Below, piece by piece: positions 15,871 to 23,142 of a stretch of 47,029 bases of DNA. The stretch is taken from contig NZ_MKJU01000024.1 of the NCBI RefSeq assembly GCF_001854605.1, forward strand, positions 1 to 47,029, given 5' to 3'. Source of the DNA: Pseudoalteromonas amylolytica (GTDB lineage: Bacteria > Pseudomonadota > Gammaproteobacteria > Enterobacterales > Alteromonadaceae). The notes beneath the pieces were generated by a model. That model was not told the DNA's origin and searched no databases. It saw nothing but the letters and a program-made list of their open reading frames with translations. The stretch's first letter is position 1. Each line of letters starts with the position of its first letter. Made by a program: the position numbers and the translations under genes.

Positions 15871-16350
15871 ATGGTTCTTGATACAGTTCAGAGTGTTGAT
15901 GTTCAAAAAGTGTACGTTCGACTGTATATGTTATTTAACGTAGACAGTGATGCGGGACTTTCTAGAGCGTTAGGGCTTTCAGCTTCTGCTGTTAGAAATG
16001 CTAGAAATAGAAATAGTTTACCTTGGGAAGGAGTTATAAACGGATGTATTTCTCATGGTATAGATCTTAACGAAGTGTTTACAGGAAGTGCTCTAAAGGT
16101 CAACAATGATAAAGAGAAGCCATCAGATAATAATGACACTGAACGGCTAGCTGTTACAGATGTACTTGCAGCGCATAAGCTCGTAGTAGAAGTATTAGAT
16201 GACATTCTTACTAATAAACATTTAAATGCCGAGCGCGAACTCTTGGTACGGAACAAGTTAACACCACTGCTTTTAGAAAAAGTTTTCGAGTACAACTTTA
16301 ATGAGGTAATGGTAAAAACAGTTGCGGAAGGTGCGCTTTATATGACTTAA
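15871..16350 (+). CDS. CI-like phage repressor
   Basis: 159 residues. The N-terminal DNA-binding domain reads VYVRLYMLFNVDSDAGLSRALGLSASAVRNARNRNSLPWEGVINGCISHGIDLNEVFTG, typical of the CI-type repressors of Mu-like phages (LSASAVRNARNR as recognition helix). The linker is acidic, and the C-terminal helical part (VVEVLDDILTNKHLNAEREL) may oligomerise; there is no LexA-type protease domain. It faces away from the early operon. The gene 11 nt downstream runs in the same direction, so it heads a lysogeny operon. GGTGGG precedes the ATG. Confidence 0.82.
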   Translation: MVLDTVQSVDVQKVYVRLYMLFNVDSDAGLSRALGLSASAVRNARNRNSLPWEGVINGCISHGIDLNEVFTGSALKVNNDKEKPSDNNDTERLAVTDVLAAHKLVVEVLDDILTNKHLNAERELLVRNKLTPLLLEKVFEYNFNEVMVKTVAEGALYMT

Positions 16351-16361
16351 AGGAAATCCAG

Positions 16362-16886
16362 ATGTTAAAAAAATTATTACTCCCCCTCACTGCAGCGGTA
16401 CTAAGCATCAATGCAGCTGCGCTCACCCCTCTTGAGGACCGTGCCCGCGTTTCTCGTATGAATGCTGATCTATTATTACCTGACGGTTCAACGCTTAACG
16501 TAGATGTGTCATTCGACTGTGGCAGTGACTACAAAAACACTGCATTGATGGTGATGAGCGACTCTGGTGCGCAGCTGTTAGCTGCAGCCTACACACACTT
16601 GTATGGTGTTAAAGCTGGCGAACAGGTTATGACAGCATGGAATACCAAAAAAAATAATTCTGACCCTCGCAAACCGACCTATTTATTTGTATTAGCTGAG
16701 CGTACAAAGAGCTTTAATTGGCAAAATTCACAGAGTAACACCAATAAACTTAACAGAAACTTAAAATCTGTTACAATGAATGGTGCTCACGTTGAAAATT
16801 ATGAATCAATAAGTAGTGAGCAATACGTTCCTGTAGTTGTAGCTGGTTGTGGAGTAAGAGACCATAATCCATACGAAGTAAACTAG
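16362..16886 (+). CDS. Secreted protein of unknown function
   Basis: 174 residues. A clear signal peptide (MLKKLLLPLTAAVLSINAAA, cleavage around 20) precedes a soluble domain with two Cys (DCGSDYK and VAGCGVRD), which could form a disulfide in the periplasm. AAAGGAAA precedes the ATG. It starts 11 nt after the repressor gene and precedes the propeller sensor, so it is probably expressed in lysogens. Family not recognised; it may supply or bind the signal sensed by the next protein, but this is only suggested by position. Confidence 0.75.
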   Translation: MLKKLLLPLTAAVLSINAAALTPLEDRARVSRMNADLLLPDGSTLNVDVSFDCGSDYKNTALMVMSDSGAQLLAAAYTHLYGVKAGEQVMTAWNTKKNNSDPRKPTYLFVLAERTKSFNWQNSQSNTNKLNRNLKSVTMNGAHVENYESISSEQYVPVVVAGCGVRDHNPYEVN

Positions 16887-16893
16887 GAAGTGC

Positions 16894-16922
16894 TGGCCAA
16901 CTGGGTGTGTTGGCCAATTTTA
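16894..16922 (+). terminator. Weak intercistronic hairpin
   Basis: TGGCCAAC / GTTGGCCA (16894-16901 with 16909-16916), a perfect 8-bp stem with a 7-nt loop followed by ATTTTA. It sits in the 51-nt gap before the sensor gene and could lower read-through from the repressor promoter. Confidence 0.55.
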
Positions 16923-16937
16923 TGAACGGAATATCTC

Positions 16938-19625
16938 ATGCGTGTACTTTTATTTTTGTCCTCATTGATCTATGCGTGTTGCGCAACAGCCTTTGATTTT
17001 GAAAATTTAAATGCTGTTGAGCAAGATGCAACAGGCAACTTCTATCTATCGTCTCACAATGGCGTTTATAGATATGATGGACGTCATTATATTGCGCTCA
17101 GTGATGTGGCTGAACTACCCAATGGTTTAGTTAGGGATATAGAATATCACCAAGAAATTCTATTTACGTTGTACGCCAATGGCGATATTTGGAGAACTAA
17201 TTTAACTACTTTCACATCAGAGCGTATTGCTACAGTTTCATCCACCAAAATAGCTGTTACGAACACAGAACTACTTACTCTATCTGCAAGTGATGTTAAA
17301 CAAATTGATATCGATAGTGGTGTTGTAAAGAGTATTTACAATGGAGTTGGCCGAGTTATTGATCTGGATTCATTTGGTGATAGTGCTTACTTGATGACAA
17401 GTGAAGGTGTGTTCTTAGTTAAGAATGGTACTGTAACTGTAATTGAAGCGGTTCATATCAAGAAGGGGGATCTCGGTGCCACTCCTCACGGAGTTGTGTA
17501 TTTCGCTAATGATAGGCTTAGTTACTACTCTACAATTCAGCAAAAAATAATCACTAACACCAGTATAAAGGATGCTGATAATGTCATCTTTGCTGCTCCT
17601 TACTTCGTATATATTACAGAGAACGAAAATGTACATGAACTAACGCTATCGGATTTAAAAGTTTCTAGAACAGCGATTAACCCGAGAAAAAATAGCTATA
17701 GCGAGCTATTTTCAGATAATAAAAACAGGATTTGGGGCATAGGTCTAAATTCATTTGAGCCCGTTGAAATTGGACTAAAGTCTACCCCTATTAACCTTGG
17801 TTCAAAATATAACGTGATTGAATGGGTAGCTGGCGACTTATGGTTAGGAACTACCAAAGGCTTATACGTCAAGCAGAAAGATAAGTACGAGCCTATCGAC
17901 TGGGTGAGTGAGCAAATAACACTGGGCCAGTATGAAGTTACAGCTATGCAGTTGTTTAGAAGTGGGGTAGCAATTGGTACAAGCCTCGGCGCTTATTATG
18001 TGGATTTGAGAACTAAATCTGTCACTAAGTTGCACAGTGACTATGTGCTCAACTTTGCTGTAGCAAATAGCACCTTACACATAGCAACTAATGAAACAGG
18101 CGTGATCAGTGTAAGCGATGACTTAGAACTTCTACCGAATAAGCAATTACAAGAGCTACTACCAAGTTTTGAGGTGTTAGACTTTAATATACACGGTCAA
18201 TCAAAATACATATCTACAACCAAGGGCTTGCTACATGTAAAAGCGAACAATTGGTCTGAGCTAACATTAGATGTTGATGCAATAGTTACAGACAGCTTTG
18301 TGTTAAACAATACATTGTATGCAGCTACATATGGCATGGGCCTTTGGCAAAAACATGATGGCCAACAGTGGGAACAGTTAAGCTCTCCAAAGTTTGTTAA
18401 GGAGCTAGTAGAATTTAACAGTAATCTATACCTTTCTACTAACAATGGCGTACATATTCTAGAACATGGGAAAAGCTACACTAAACTGATAACCGGAACA
18501 GAATCGCATTCATTTACTATTGGTAGCTTAAAAGCTCTTGGTGAACGCTTATATGCAGCTAGTACAGATCATATCTTTGAGCTAACCACTGCAAGTTCTG
18601 TTGAGCTCAACGCCCCAAGGCTGACCAGCATAGTAGCTGATAACAAAGTCAACTTTAGAATTAACGATACTGTGATAATTAAACCAAACATAGAGATTAC
18701 AGTAAGTGACTATCAGTTTTTTGGTGATAACAACAATGTATTTGAATTTCAATTAAATGATAATGTGTGGCAGAGATTATTTTCGCCAGGTGTTCAGTTA
18801 CACAATCTAAAACCTGGGTCATATACAGCAGCATTTAGAATCGAGAATCAAGGGCGATATAGTCCCGTTACAGAATTTAGCTTTCAGGTTACAGCGCCCT
18901 GGTATTCATCCCCTACTGCATTTATGGCCTATGTTATTGTAACGCTTCTAATTGGCACTGCTGTTACAGCATATTTGTACTTTTGGATTCAAAGCTTTCA
19001 TAAAGTGTTTCGAAAGAATCAACAGCGTTACCAAAGTGACGAATTAAGTGATGCAGTTTTAAAAGTGCATGAAGCAAAGGCGCTGTGCGGTGGTGATCCA
19101 ACAATGGTAACAGAGGGCTTGGTAAAACTTGATGATGCACTATACAAACTAGATCCCCTTGCTCGTGGCCAAGCGGCTCTAGGTAAGGAAAAGCTAAAAG
19201 TTGCAATTGATATGTTGCAAGTACATTGCTCTATAACTAGTGATCTTAGACTTGATTTCGGAGTTTCTTTAGGTGACGAACGCTTAGAGCGTCAACTTGA
19301 AAAAGACATTTATAGTGTAATTTATCACAGCGTTGATAACACGCTTAAACATGCGACAGCTACAACATTGAAGCTCAATGTGCACAGGTACTTAGATACG
19401 ATTCATGTAAGTATTGAGGACAATGGTAAGGGCATTAATCTATATTCACGCTTCCACTTTGGCACTGGTATTTATTCAATGAGGCGTATAGCTAAAACCT
19501 ATAAGACTAGGCTTAACGTTAAAGCCTCAAAAAAAGGGACTAAGGTTGCAATGATCTTCCCTTTGCTTGAAGTTGGAAGAGTGAGCAGAGATGATATTCA
19601 AAAAGAAGTAATGGAAAGGATGTAA
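16938..19625 (+). CDS. Propeller-type membrane sensor with HATPase domain
   Basis: 895 residues. A signal peptide (1-19) leads into a periplasmic beta-propeller of the two-component regulator type (repeats such as FYLSSHNGVYRYDGRHYIAL and DLWLGTTKGLYVK), then a Y_Y_Y domain (about 600-653), one membrane segment (about 660-684) and a cytoplasmic HATPase domain with N box DNTLKHA (800-806), G1 DNGKGI (828-833) and GTGIYSMRRIA (842-852). The HPK7-type His motif (E-R-x-R-I-A-R-E-L-H-D) is not seen before the ATPase domain, and no response regulator is adjacent. It may signal in an unusual way or work with a chromosomal partner. A double-glycine peptide gene follows 32 nt downstream. Confidence 0.88.
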   Translation: MRVLLFLSSLIYACCATAFDFENLNAVEQDATGNFYLSSHNGVYRYDGRHYIALSDVAELPNGLVRDIEYHQEILFTLYANGDIWRTNLTTFTSERIATVSSTKIAVTNTELLTLSASDVKQIDIDSGVVKSIYNGVGRVIDLDSFGDSAYLMTSEGVFLVKNGTVTVIEAVHIKKGDLGATPHGVVYFANDRLSYYSTIQQKIITNTSIKDADNVIFAAPYFVYITENENVHELTLSDLKVSRTAINPRKNSYSELFSDNKNRIWGIGLNSFEPVEIGLKSTPINLGSKYNVIEWVAGDLWLGTTKGLYVKQKDKYEPIDWVSEQITLGQYEVTAMQLFRSGVAIGTSLGAYYVDLRTKSVTKLHSDYVLNFAVANSTLHIATNETGVISVSDDLELLPNKQLQELLPSFEVLDFNIHGQSKYISTTKGLLHVKANNWSELTLDVDAIVTDSFVLNNTLYAATYGMGLWQKHDGQQWEQLSSPKFVKELVEFNSNLYLSTNNGVHILEHGKSYTKLITGTESHSFTIGSLKALGERLYAASTDHIFELTTASSVELNAPRLTSIVADNKVNFRINDTVIIKPNIEITVSDYQFFGDNNNVFEFQLNDNVWQRLFSPGVQLHNLKPGSYTAAFRIENQGRYSPVTEFSFQVTAPWYSSPTAFMAYVIVTLLIGTAVTAYLYFWIQSFHKVFRKNQQRYQSDELSDAVLKVHEAKALCGGDPTMVTEGLVKLDDALYKLDPLARGQAALGKEKLKVAIDMLQVHCSITSDLRLDFGVSLGDERLERQLEKDIYSVIYHSVDNTLKHATATTLKLNVHRYLDTIHVSIEDNGKGINLYSRFHFGTGIYSMRRIAKTYKTRLNVKASKKGTKVAMIFPLLEVGRVSRDDIQKEVMERM

Positions 19626-19657
19626 CAAAAAAAGAGCAAACTATATAAGGAATCTAT

Positions 19658-19783
19658 ATGAAAAGTAGCCAAATAAAAGAACTGAATATTGAGCACGTGA
19701 AAAAAGTGTTCGGGGGATTAGTCACTAATAAACGTCCTAAGCAGCTGACTTATAGCATATATAAGCCTAATAAGCCTTTATAA
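19658..19783 (+). CDS. Double-glycine leader peptide (bacteriocin/pheromone-like)
   Basis: 41 residues. The leader ELNIEHVKKVFGG has the classic double-glycine plan of class II bacteriocin and peptide-pheromone precursors (acidic/hydrophobic helix, then V-F-G-G at 17-20). Cleavage after G20 would free a 21-residue peptide with five Lys/Arg, no acidic residue, three Pro and two Tyr. AAGGA precedes the ATG. It follows the sensor gene by 32 nt and is followed by a strong terminator. No C39-peptidase exporter is in the window, so export would need a host transporter. It could be the ligand of the sensor or an antimicrobial; both are inference. Confidence 0.7.
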   Translation: MKSSQIKELNIEHVKKVFGGLVTNKRPKQLTYSIYKPNKPL

Positions 19784-19796
19784 AAATCCGCTTAAT

Positions 19797-19828
19797 AACA
19801 GAGCTTTTAAGCTGCAGCTCTGTTTTTA
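19797..19828. terminator. Bidirectional terminator between convergent genes
   Basis: AACAGAGCT / AGCTCTGTT (19797-19805 with 19816-19824), 9-bp perfect stem, followed on the plus strand by TTTTT. It ends the repressor-sensor-peptide operon. It overlaps the last codons of the leftward GNAT gene. Confidence 0.8.
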
Positions 19829-20217
19829 AGTTTTTCAACCGAAACACTCCACACCTTATTAGCGATTTCTTGAAATCCATGAGCCTTACAAAATGCAGTG
19901 GCATTCTGCCCCGCCATTTCAACAGCTATATGTTCAATACCAAACTTAGGCGCTACAGACACAAAGAACCTGAGTAAATCGGTGCCGTGGCCACGGCGCG
20001 TTTTATAAAAAAACACTCTGGCAATTACTAAAGTGTTTGGGCTATATGGGTCATAGTCTGGCTTGTAACGAAGGTAAAGCTCAAACTTTCCTCGCTTAGT
20101 ATCGATAGTCTTGCCAAAATTTGTTACGTCAGCTGGGTCTGATTTGTAGTTAAAACGCGCTTTTAAATAGGTGTTTAATTCAGCGGTAAATGCAGATATT
20201 TCTGGGTACTCTTCCAT
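19807..20217 (-). CDS. GNAT-family acetyltransferase
   Basis: 136 residues. Acetyl-CoA-binding motif A is visible as VFFYKTRRGHGTDLLRFFV (R-x-G-H-G), and motif B as NATAFCKAHGF, where the Phe/Gly end is typical. The N-terminal third is short for a complete GNAT fold but acceptable. Substrate unknown. It converges on the peptide operon and follows the small membrane-protein gene by 9 nt, so these two probably form a leftward pair of cargo genes. Confidence 0.8.
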   Translation of the reverse strand: MEEYPEISAFTAELNTYLKARFNYKSDPADVTNFGKTIDTKRGKFELYLRYKPDYDPYSPNTLVIARVFFYKTRRGHGTDLLRFFVSVAPKFGIEHIAVEMAGQNATAFCKAHGFQEIANKVWSVSVEKLKNRAAA

Positions 20218-20226
20218 TGTGTACTC

Positions 20227-20583
20227 CTAAAGTTGGCTGAAGGATGCTAGAGCCTGTTGAAAATGCTCCTCTGAAACTTTTGTTAACGTACAATGGTTCC
20301 ATACTTTGTCGAAAGGTCTAAACCTAACATCTGCCTTGTACGTTGTCCCTTTGTGCTCATGTAAAAATTTCCAGCTTGCTTTAGATGTAATTGTACAGGG
20401 TTCTTCAATATGTTCGTTGTAACCCTTAGGGTCTACGAGAGCGAATACGTATGCGTCACCATTAATTGAAGCAAGTTTGACTTCTTGCTCGTCTGTTTTA
20501 AGTAGCCCGTGGAGGGCTGCGAATGCACCTAGGCTCACCCCTGCAAGTATTGTGTAATATAACCATTTTAATTGATCAAACAT
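20227..20583 (-). CDS. Single-pass membrane protein, unknown
   Basis: 118 residues from the ATG at 20583, chosen because AAGGAG lies eight bases upstream; the longer start at 20616 would put this site inside the gene. N-terminal membrane segment LKWLYYTILAGVSLGAFAAL followed by a soluble domain with two Cys (EEPCTIT and WNHCTLT). Topology suggests a periplasmic domain. It precedes the GNAT gene by 9 nt. Not recognised. Confidence 0.65.
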   Translation of the reverse strand: MFDQLKWLYYTILAGVSLGAFAALHGLLKTDEQEVKLASINGDAYVFALVDPKGYNEHIEEPCTITSKASWKFLHEHKGTTYKADVRFRPFDKVWNHCTLTKVSEEHFQQALASFSQL

Positions 20584-20756
20584 CCAATCGCTCCTTTTAA
20601 TATGTTGAGGGTTCAATTTATCTAACTTGTATTTGTGATAAAAGCAAAAAGTGGGAATTTATGAGAATAGCTATGTAAAGTGGTTTCTATATGCGTTATT
20701 ACCTCACGCGCGCGTAAGCTTGGTTTCTAATTTATTGACCTTTTATAGGAAACCCA

Positions 20757-21116
20757 ATGAACGATGTAACGTATATTTTGAAGCCAGTACTTGAAAGCCT
20801 AGAGCAAGTAAACGCTGAACTTGAGCTGCTAACACCTGAGGAACTAGCACTCGCACAGGAAATGGTTGCAGAGTATTTTAAATGTGAAGTAGAGCCGGTA
20901 GATGGTGCTAAAGAGGCGTTGAATTTTATTATTTACAATAGCATTCAACAAGTCGTAGAAGCTGAGCGCGGACCAACGGTGCTTGGAAAGCGCCCTGCTC
21001 TACCTATGTTGCCGCTAACTTCTGTGCTCCATAAGGTAAAAGGTAAACAAGACAAGCTGTATGACGCTTTGCTAAAAACCTTAACTACGCTGCATAGTCA
21101 GGCGGTAGCCGACTAG
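20757..21116 (+). CDS. Small acidic hypothetical protein
   Basis: 119 residues, helical, acidic: LKPVLESLEQVNAELELLTP, then EELALAQEMVAEYFKCEVEP and KGKQDKLYDALLKTLTTLHS. No motif recognised. TAGGAAA precedes the ATG. It overlaps the end of the next, leftward gene by 4 nt (convergent). A plus-strand terminator lies at 21365. Confidence 0.6.
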   Translation: MNDVTYILKPVLESLEQVNAELELLTPEELALAQEMVAEYFKCEVEPVDGAKEALNFIIYNSIQQVVEAERGPTVLGKRPALPMLPLTSVLHKVKGKQDKLYDALLKTLTTLHSQAVAD

Positions 21117-21343
21117 CTTTTTGTGTCTTTTAAGCTGTCTATCGTTGCTTGGTAGTCTTCACTAAACTCTACCTTTTTAGTGCTGGCGTAAATGTTGATC
21201 CCTTGTTTTTTAAGTTCACTGTAAAGGTTAATGGCATCTTGTACAGCGTCTTGTTCAGGTGAAAGTTTTGATGAGCTGTGATTATCTGCTGCCATTAGGT
21301 GTACAGCCGCGTACGCAATGAATTGGTTTTTGTTGTTAAACAT
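21113..21343 (-). CDS. Small hypothetical protein
   Basis: 76 residues from the ATG at 21343, chosen for the AAAGGAA just upstream. NNKNQFIAYAAVHLMAADNH, then a helix SPEQDAVQDAINLYSELKKQ. Not recognised. It is convergent with the 119-residue gene and their ends overlap. Confidence 0.55.
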   Translation of the reverse strand: MFNNKNQFIAYAAVHLMAADNHSSSKLSPEQDAVQDAINLYSELKKQGINIYASTKKVEFSEDYQATIDSLKDTKS

Positions 21344-21364
21344 AGTTATTCCTTTTAGTAAGTT

Positions 21365-21404
21365 AAACGCCCTGTAGCCCCAACGCTCAGGGTGTTTATT
21401 TTTT
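21365..21404 (+). terminator. Rightward intrinsic terminator
   Basis: AAACGCCCTG / CAGGGTGTTT (21365-21374 with 21388-21397), 10 bp with one G-U pair, followed by TATTTTTT. It lies just upstream of the leftward 76-residue gene and can end plus-strand transcription coming from the gene at 20757. Confidence 0.65.
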
Positions 21405-21602
21405 ATCACAAAGTAAGTTTTGTAGACAGTGTTACCCCTATTTTTAAAATAACGCCTCAAACGCGCTCTGACGCGTTAAAACTCATTTGTAGTAGTCAGG
21501 TTCATCTAAAAAGGGTTTAAACAAATTTAAACGCCGTTTAAACACGGTTTAAACATGGTTGCATGCGATTGTGTTGGGTGAGTTTGTGATTGGTGGGTAA
21601 AA
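21405..21602. other. Non-coding DNA with phased array
   Basis: No gene was found between the leftward genes ending at 21644 and starting at 21343 (300 bp in all). Besides the two terminators it contains the phased TTTAAAC array at 21516-21553. Otherwise nothing is recognisable. Confidence 0.5.
21516..21554. repeat. Phased TTTAAAC array (4 units, 10-11-bp period)
   Basis: TTTAAAC starts at 21516, 21526, 21537 and 21548 (steps 10, 11, 11); three are full GTTTAAAC palindromes. It is in an intergenic region. Part of it closely matches the gpF-end array: both share CGGTTTAAA and TTAAACACGG in the same orientation. Confidence 0.8.
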
Positions 21603-21625
21603 AGCGCGGTGAGAGTTACCGCGCT
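21600..21625 (-). terminator. Leftward intrinsic terminator
   Basis: AGCGCGGT / ACCGCGCT (21603-21610 with 21618-21625), perfect 8-bp GC-rich stem, followed on the minus strand by TTTTTA. It closes the four-gene leftward operon 22992-21644. Confidence 0.8.
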
Positions 21626-21643
21626 TGTTCTAAAACTAACGCG

Positions 21644-21907
21644 TTAATATGTACTAAATCCCCCACATTTAGCAAAAAACTCGACATACATTTGTTTATT
21701 AGCATTCCAAGTTTCAGGTGGCTTCCAGTTGCTCACAATTTCGCTTAGCTTGATTGCCTGCTCTTCAGATACTTCTAGCGGGTCGTTAGTCAATGGGGGG
21801 TTATTTAGTAATACCTGCACTTCTTCAATCTTTAGAATCTCAAAAACGTGACCATTTGGTGCGCCAAAATTGAAAATATCTTTTGTCGGTACAAATTCAA
21901 CTGTCAT
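21644..21907 (-). CDS. Small hypothetical protein
   Basis: 87 residues from the ATG at 21907; an in-frame alternative start at 21919 would add four residues. TVEFVPTKDIFNFGAPNGHV, then EEQAIKLSEIVSNWKPPETW. Mixed alpha/beta; no motif recognised. Last gene before the terminator at 21600-21625. Confidence 0.55.
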   Translation of the reverse strand: MTVEFVPTKDIFNFGAPNGHVFEILKIEEVQVLLNNPPLTNDPLEVSEEQAIKLSEIVSNWKPPETWNANKQMYVEFFAKCGGFSTY

Positions 21908-21933
21908 ATATATATCCAAAATAATTAATCGGG

Positions 21934-22416
21934 TTAATCACATGAACTGCTAGAACTGGATGAGCTAGAGCCAGAGTCGTAAGACGAGCCACTAAAACTA
22001 GATGAACTGCTGAAGCTTGACGAACTTGAACCCGAATCATAACTAGATGACGTACTCGAACCGTTACTGCCGCTTGGTAGGTTAGACATGGCAGAATCAA
22101 AGGCGCGGGATGCGCTATCGCTAGATAACGGGCTATTTTCAGATGTGAATGGAATATGGTCTGTGTCAACATGCCCCTTACTGCTAGCTGTTGGTTCTAG
22201 GTCTGTATCAGTCAGCGCATGGTGTAAATCGGTTTCAGTCACATGTTCGCCAGCCGCATCAAATACGTCATCAACGATTAAATGCCAGGTTAACCATTCA
22301 TTTGTTGCTGTGTGATAAATCTGTGTGCGGCCTTTGTGAACTCGGCGAAAACTAAACTCAGTTAGTTGGTATTGCTTTTTAGGCTTCTTTTTAAAAATTT
22401 TGAATAGGCTAAACAT
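21934..22416 (-). CDS. Protein with Ser-rich low-complexity tail
   Basis: 160 residues from the ATG at 22416, preceded by GGGGG. A basic N-terminus (FSLFKIFKKKPKKQYQLTEF) leads to a compact domain and then a tail of about 60 residues made mostly of Ser and Gly, with the repeated unit SSYDSGSSSSS, ending SSSCD. Such tails occur in small envelope or phage-related proteins of unknown role (for example DUF4178-like neighbours), but the family was not recognised. It is part of the leftward four-gene operon. Confidence 0.6.
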   Translation of the reverse strand: MFSLFKIFKKKPKKQYQLTEFSFRRVHKGRTQIYHTATNEWLTWHLIVDDVFDAAGEHVTETDLHHALTDTDLEPTASSKGHVDTDHIPFTSENSPLSSDSASRAFDSAMSNLPSGSNGSSTSSSYDSGSSSSSFSSSSSFSGSSYDSGSSSSSSSSSCD

Positions 22417-22426
22417 AGTGACCCCC

Positions 22427-22669
22427 TTAGTCTTTATGCTCATAGATGATTTGCTGTTTATCGGTAGATAGGATTTTCATTTTCCAATGCGGGTGGCAGT
22501 TGTATTTGTTCCCATCAACGAATAGAACATCAAAATTGGCTGATGAGTTGCCATCCATAATTACCCCTTCTTCACCATTAACAATACATGGCTGGCCAAC
22601 GGTTATCGCTGGTACTCCACGATGCGCGCAAACAGAGTCGATCCGTTCTTGTTGTGTTGGGCTTGGCAT
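22427..22669 (-). CDS. Small hypothetical protein
   Basis: 80 residues from the ATG at 22669 with AAGGAGA upstream. SPTQQERIDSVCAHRGVPAI, then VGQPCIVNGEEGVIMDGNSS and FDVLFVDGNKYNCHPHWKMK suggest a small SH3-like beta barrel. Start overlaps the stop of the preceding gene (TAATG). Function unknown. Confidence 0.65.
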   Translation of the reverse strand: MPSPTQQERIDSVCAHRGVPAITVGQPCIVNGEEGVIMDGNSSANFDVLFVDGNKYNCHPHWKMKILSTDKQQIIYEHKD

Positions 22670-22992
22670 TATGCTTTCTCTCCTTCTTGCAGCGTAGAAT
22701 CTAGAGGCTGTTCTAAATGGAGCATGAGTAGCTCCGCAGGCCAACTAGGGTCCATGTATGACGTGATCCTATCAACGGCATCCTGGTCGAACTTTTCGAA
22801 GTAATGCTCAGCCCTTAGCATTGCAGTTTCTTCTGGGCCGTTAAATGTTGCGCCTATGTCGACCTCGGTACCGCAGGCACAATAGAGAATGATTGATACT
22901 TTAGGCGGTTCGCTTTCTTGCTCGTTGCCATTGAACTTTCTAATAAGCACTTGAAATCCATTTGATTCAAACACCTTCGCAAATATATACAT
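22669..22992 (-). CDS. Small hypothetical protein
   Basis: 107 residues from the ATG at 22992, preceded by TTAAGG. YIFAKVFESNGFQVLIRKFN, then SIILYCACGTEVDIGATFNG and AMLRAEHYFEKFDQDAVDRI. Not recognised. First gene of the leftward operon that diverges from the late gene block at 23143; the shared gap of 150 bp carries the 17-bp late-promoter motif. Confidence 0.6.
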   Translation of the reverse strand: MYIFAKVFESNGFQVLIRKFNGNEQESEPPKVSIILYCACGTEVDIGATFNGPEETAMLRAEHYFEKFDQDAVDRITSYMDPSWPAELLMLHLEQPLDSTLQEGEKA

Positions 22993-23065
22993 AGTCAAAC
23001 CTTAATTAGTTGTTGATCGTTTTGTTTGCGGTGTTTAGTCTATTTAAATGCTGCATGAGCACAGT

Positions 23066-23112
23066 ATGTAAACCACTTTCCAACTCCCCTACTTTTTTTA
23101 AATCGCTAATCT
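23066..23112 (+). promoter_or_regulatory. Candidate activator-dependent late promoter (head operon)
   Basis: The 17-bp sequence ATGTAAACCACTTTCCA (23066-23082) is repeated exactly at 32942-32958. A -10-like TAATCT starts at 23107, 24 bp after the motif. The protease start follows 60 bp after the motif. No good -35 is present, as expected when an activator binds upstream. Confidence 0.6.
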
Positions 23113-23142
23113 AGCCACATGTTTTAAACGTGAGCTAAGGCA

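Noticed and set aside
22088..22315. Plus-strand ORF opposite the Ser-rich gene
   Set aside because: It is a reading-frame shadow of the serine codons; no ribosome site.
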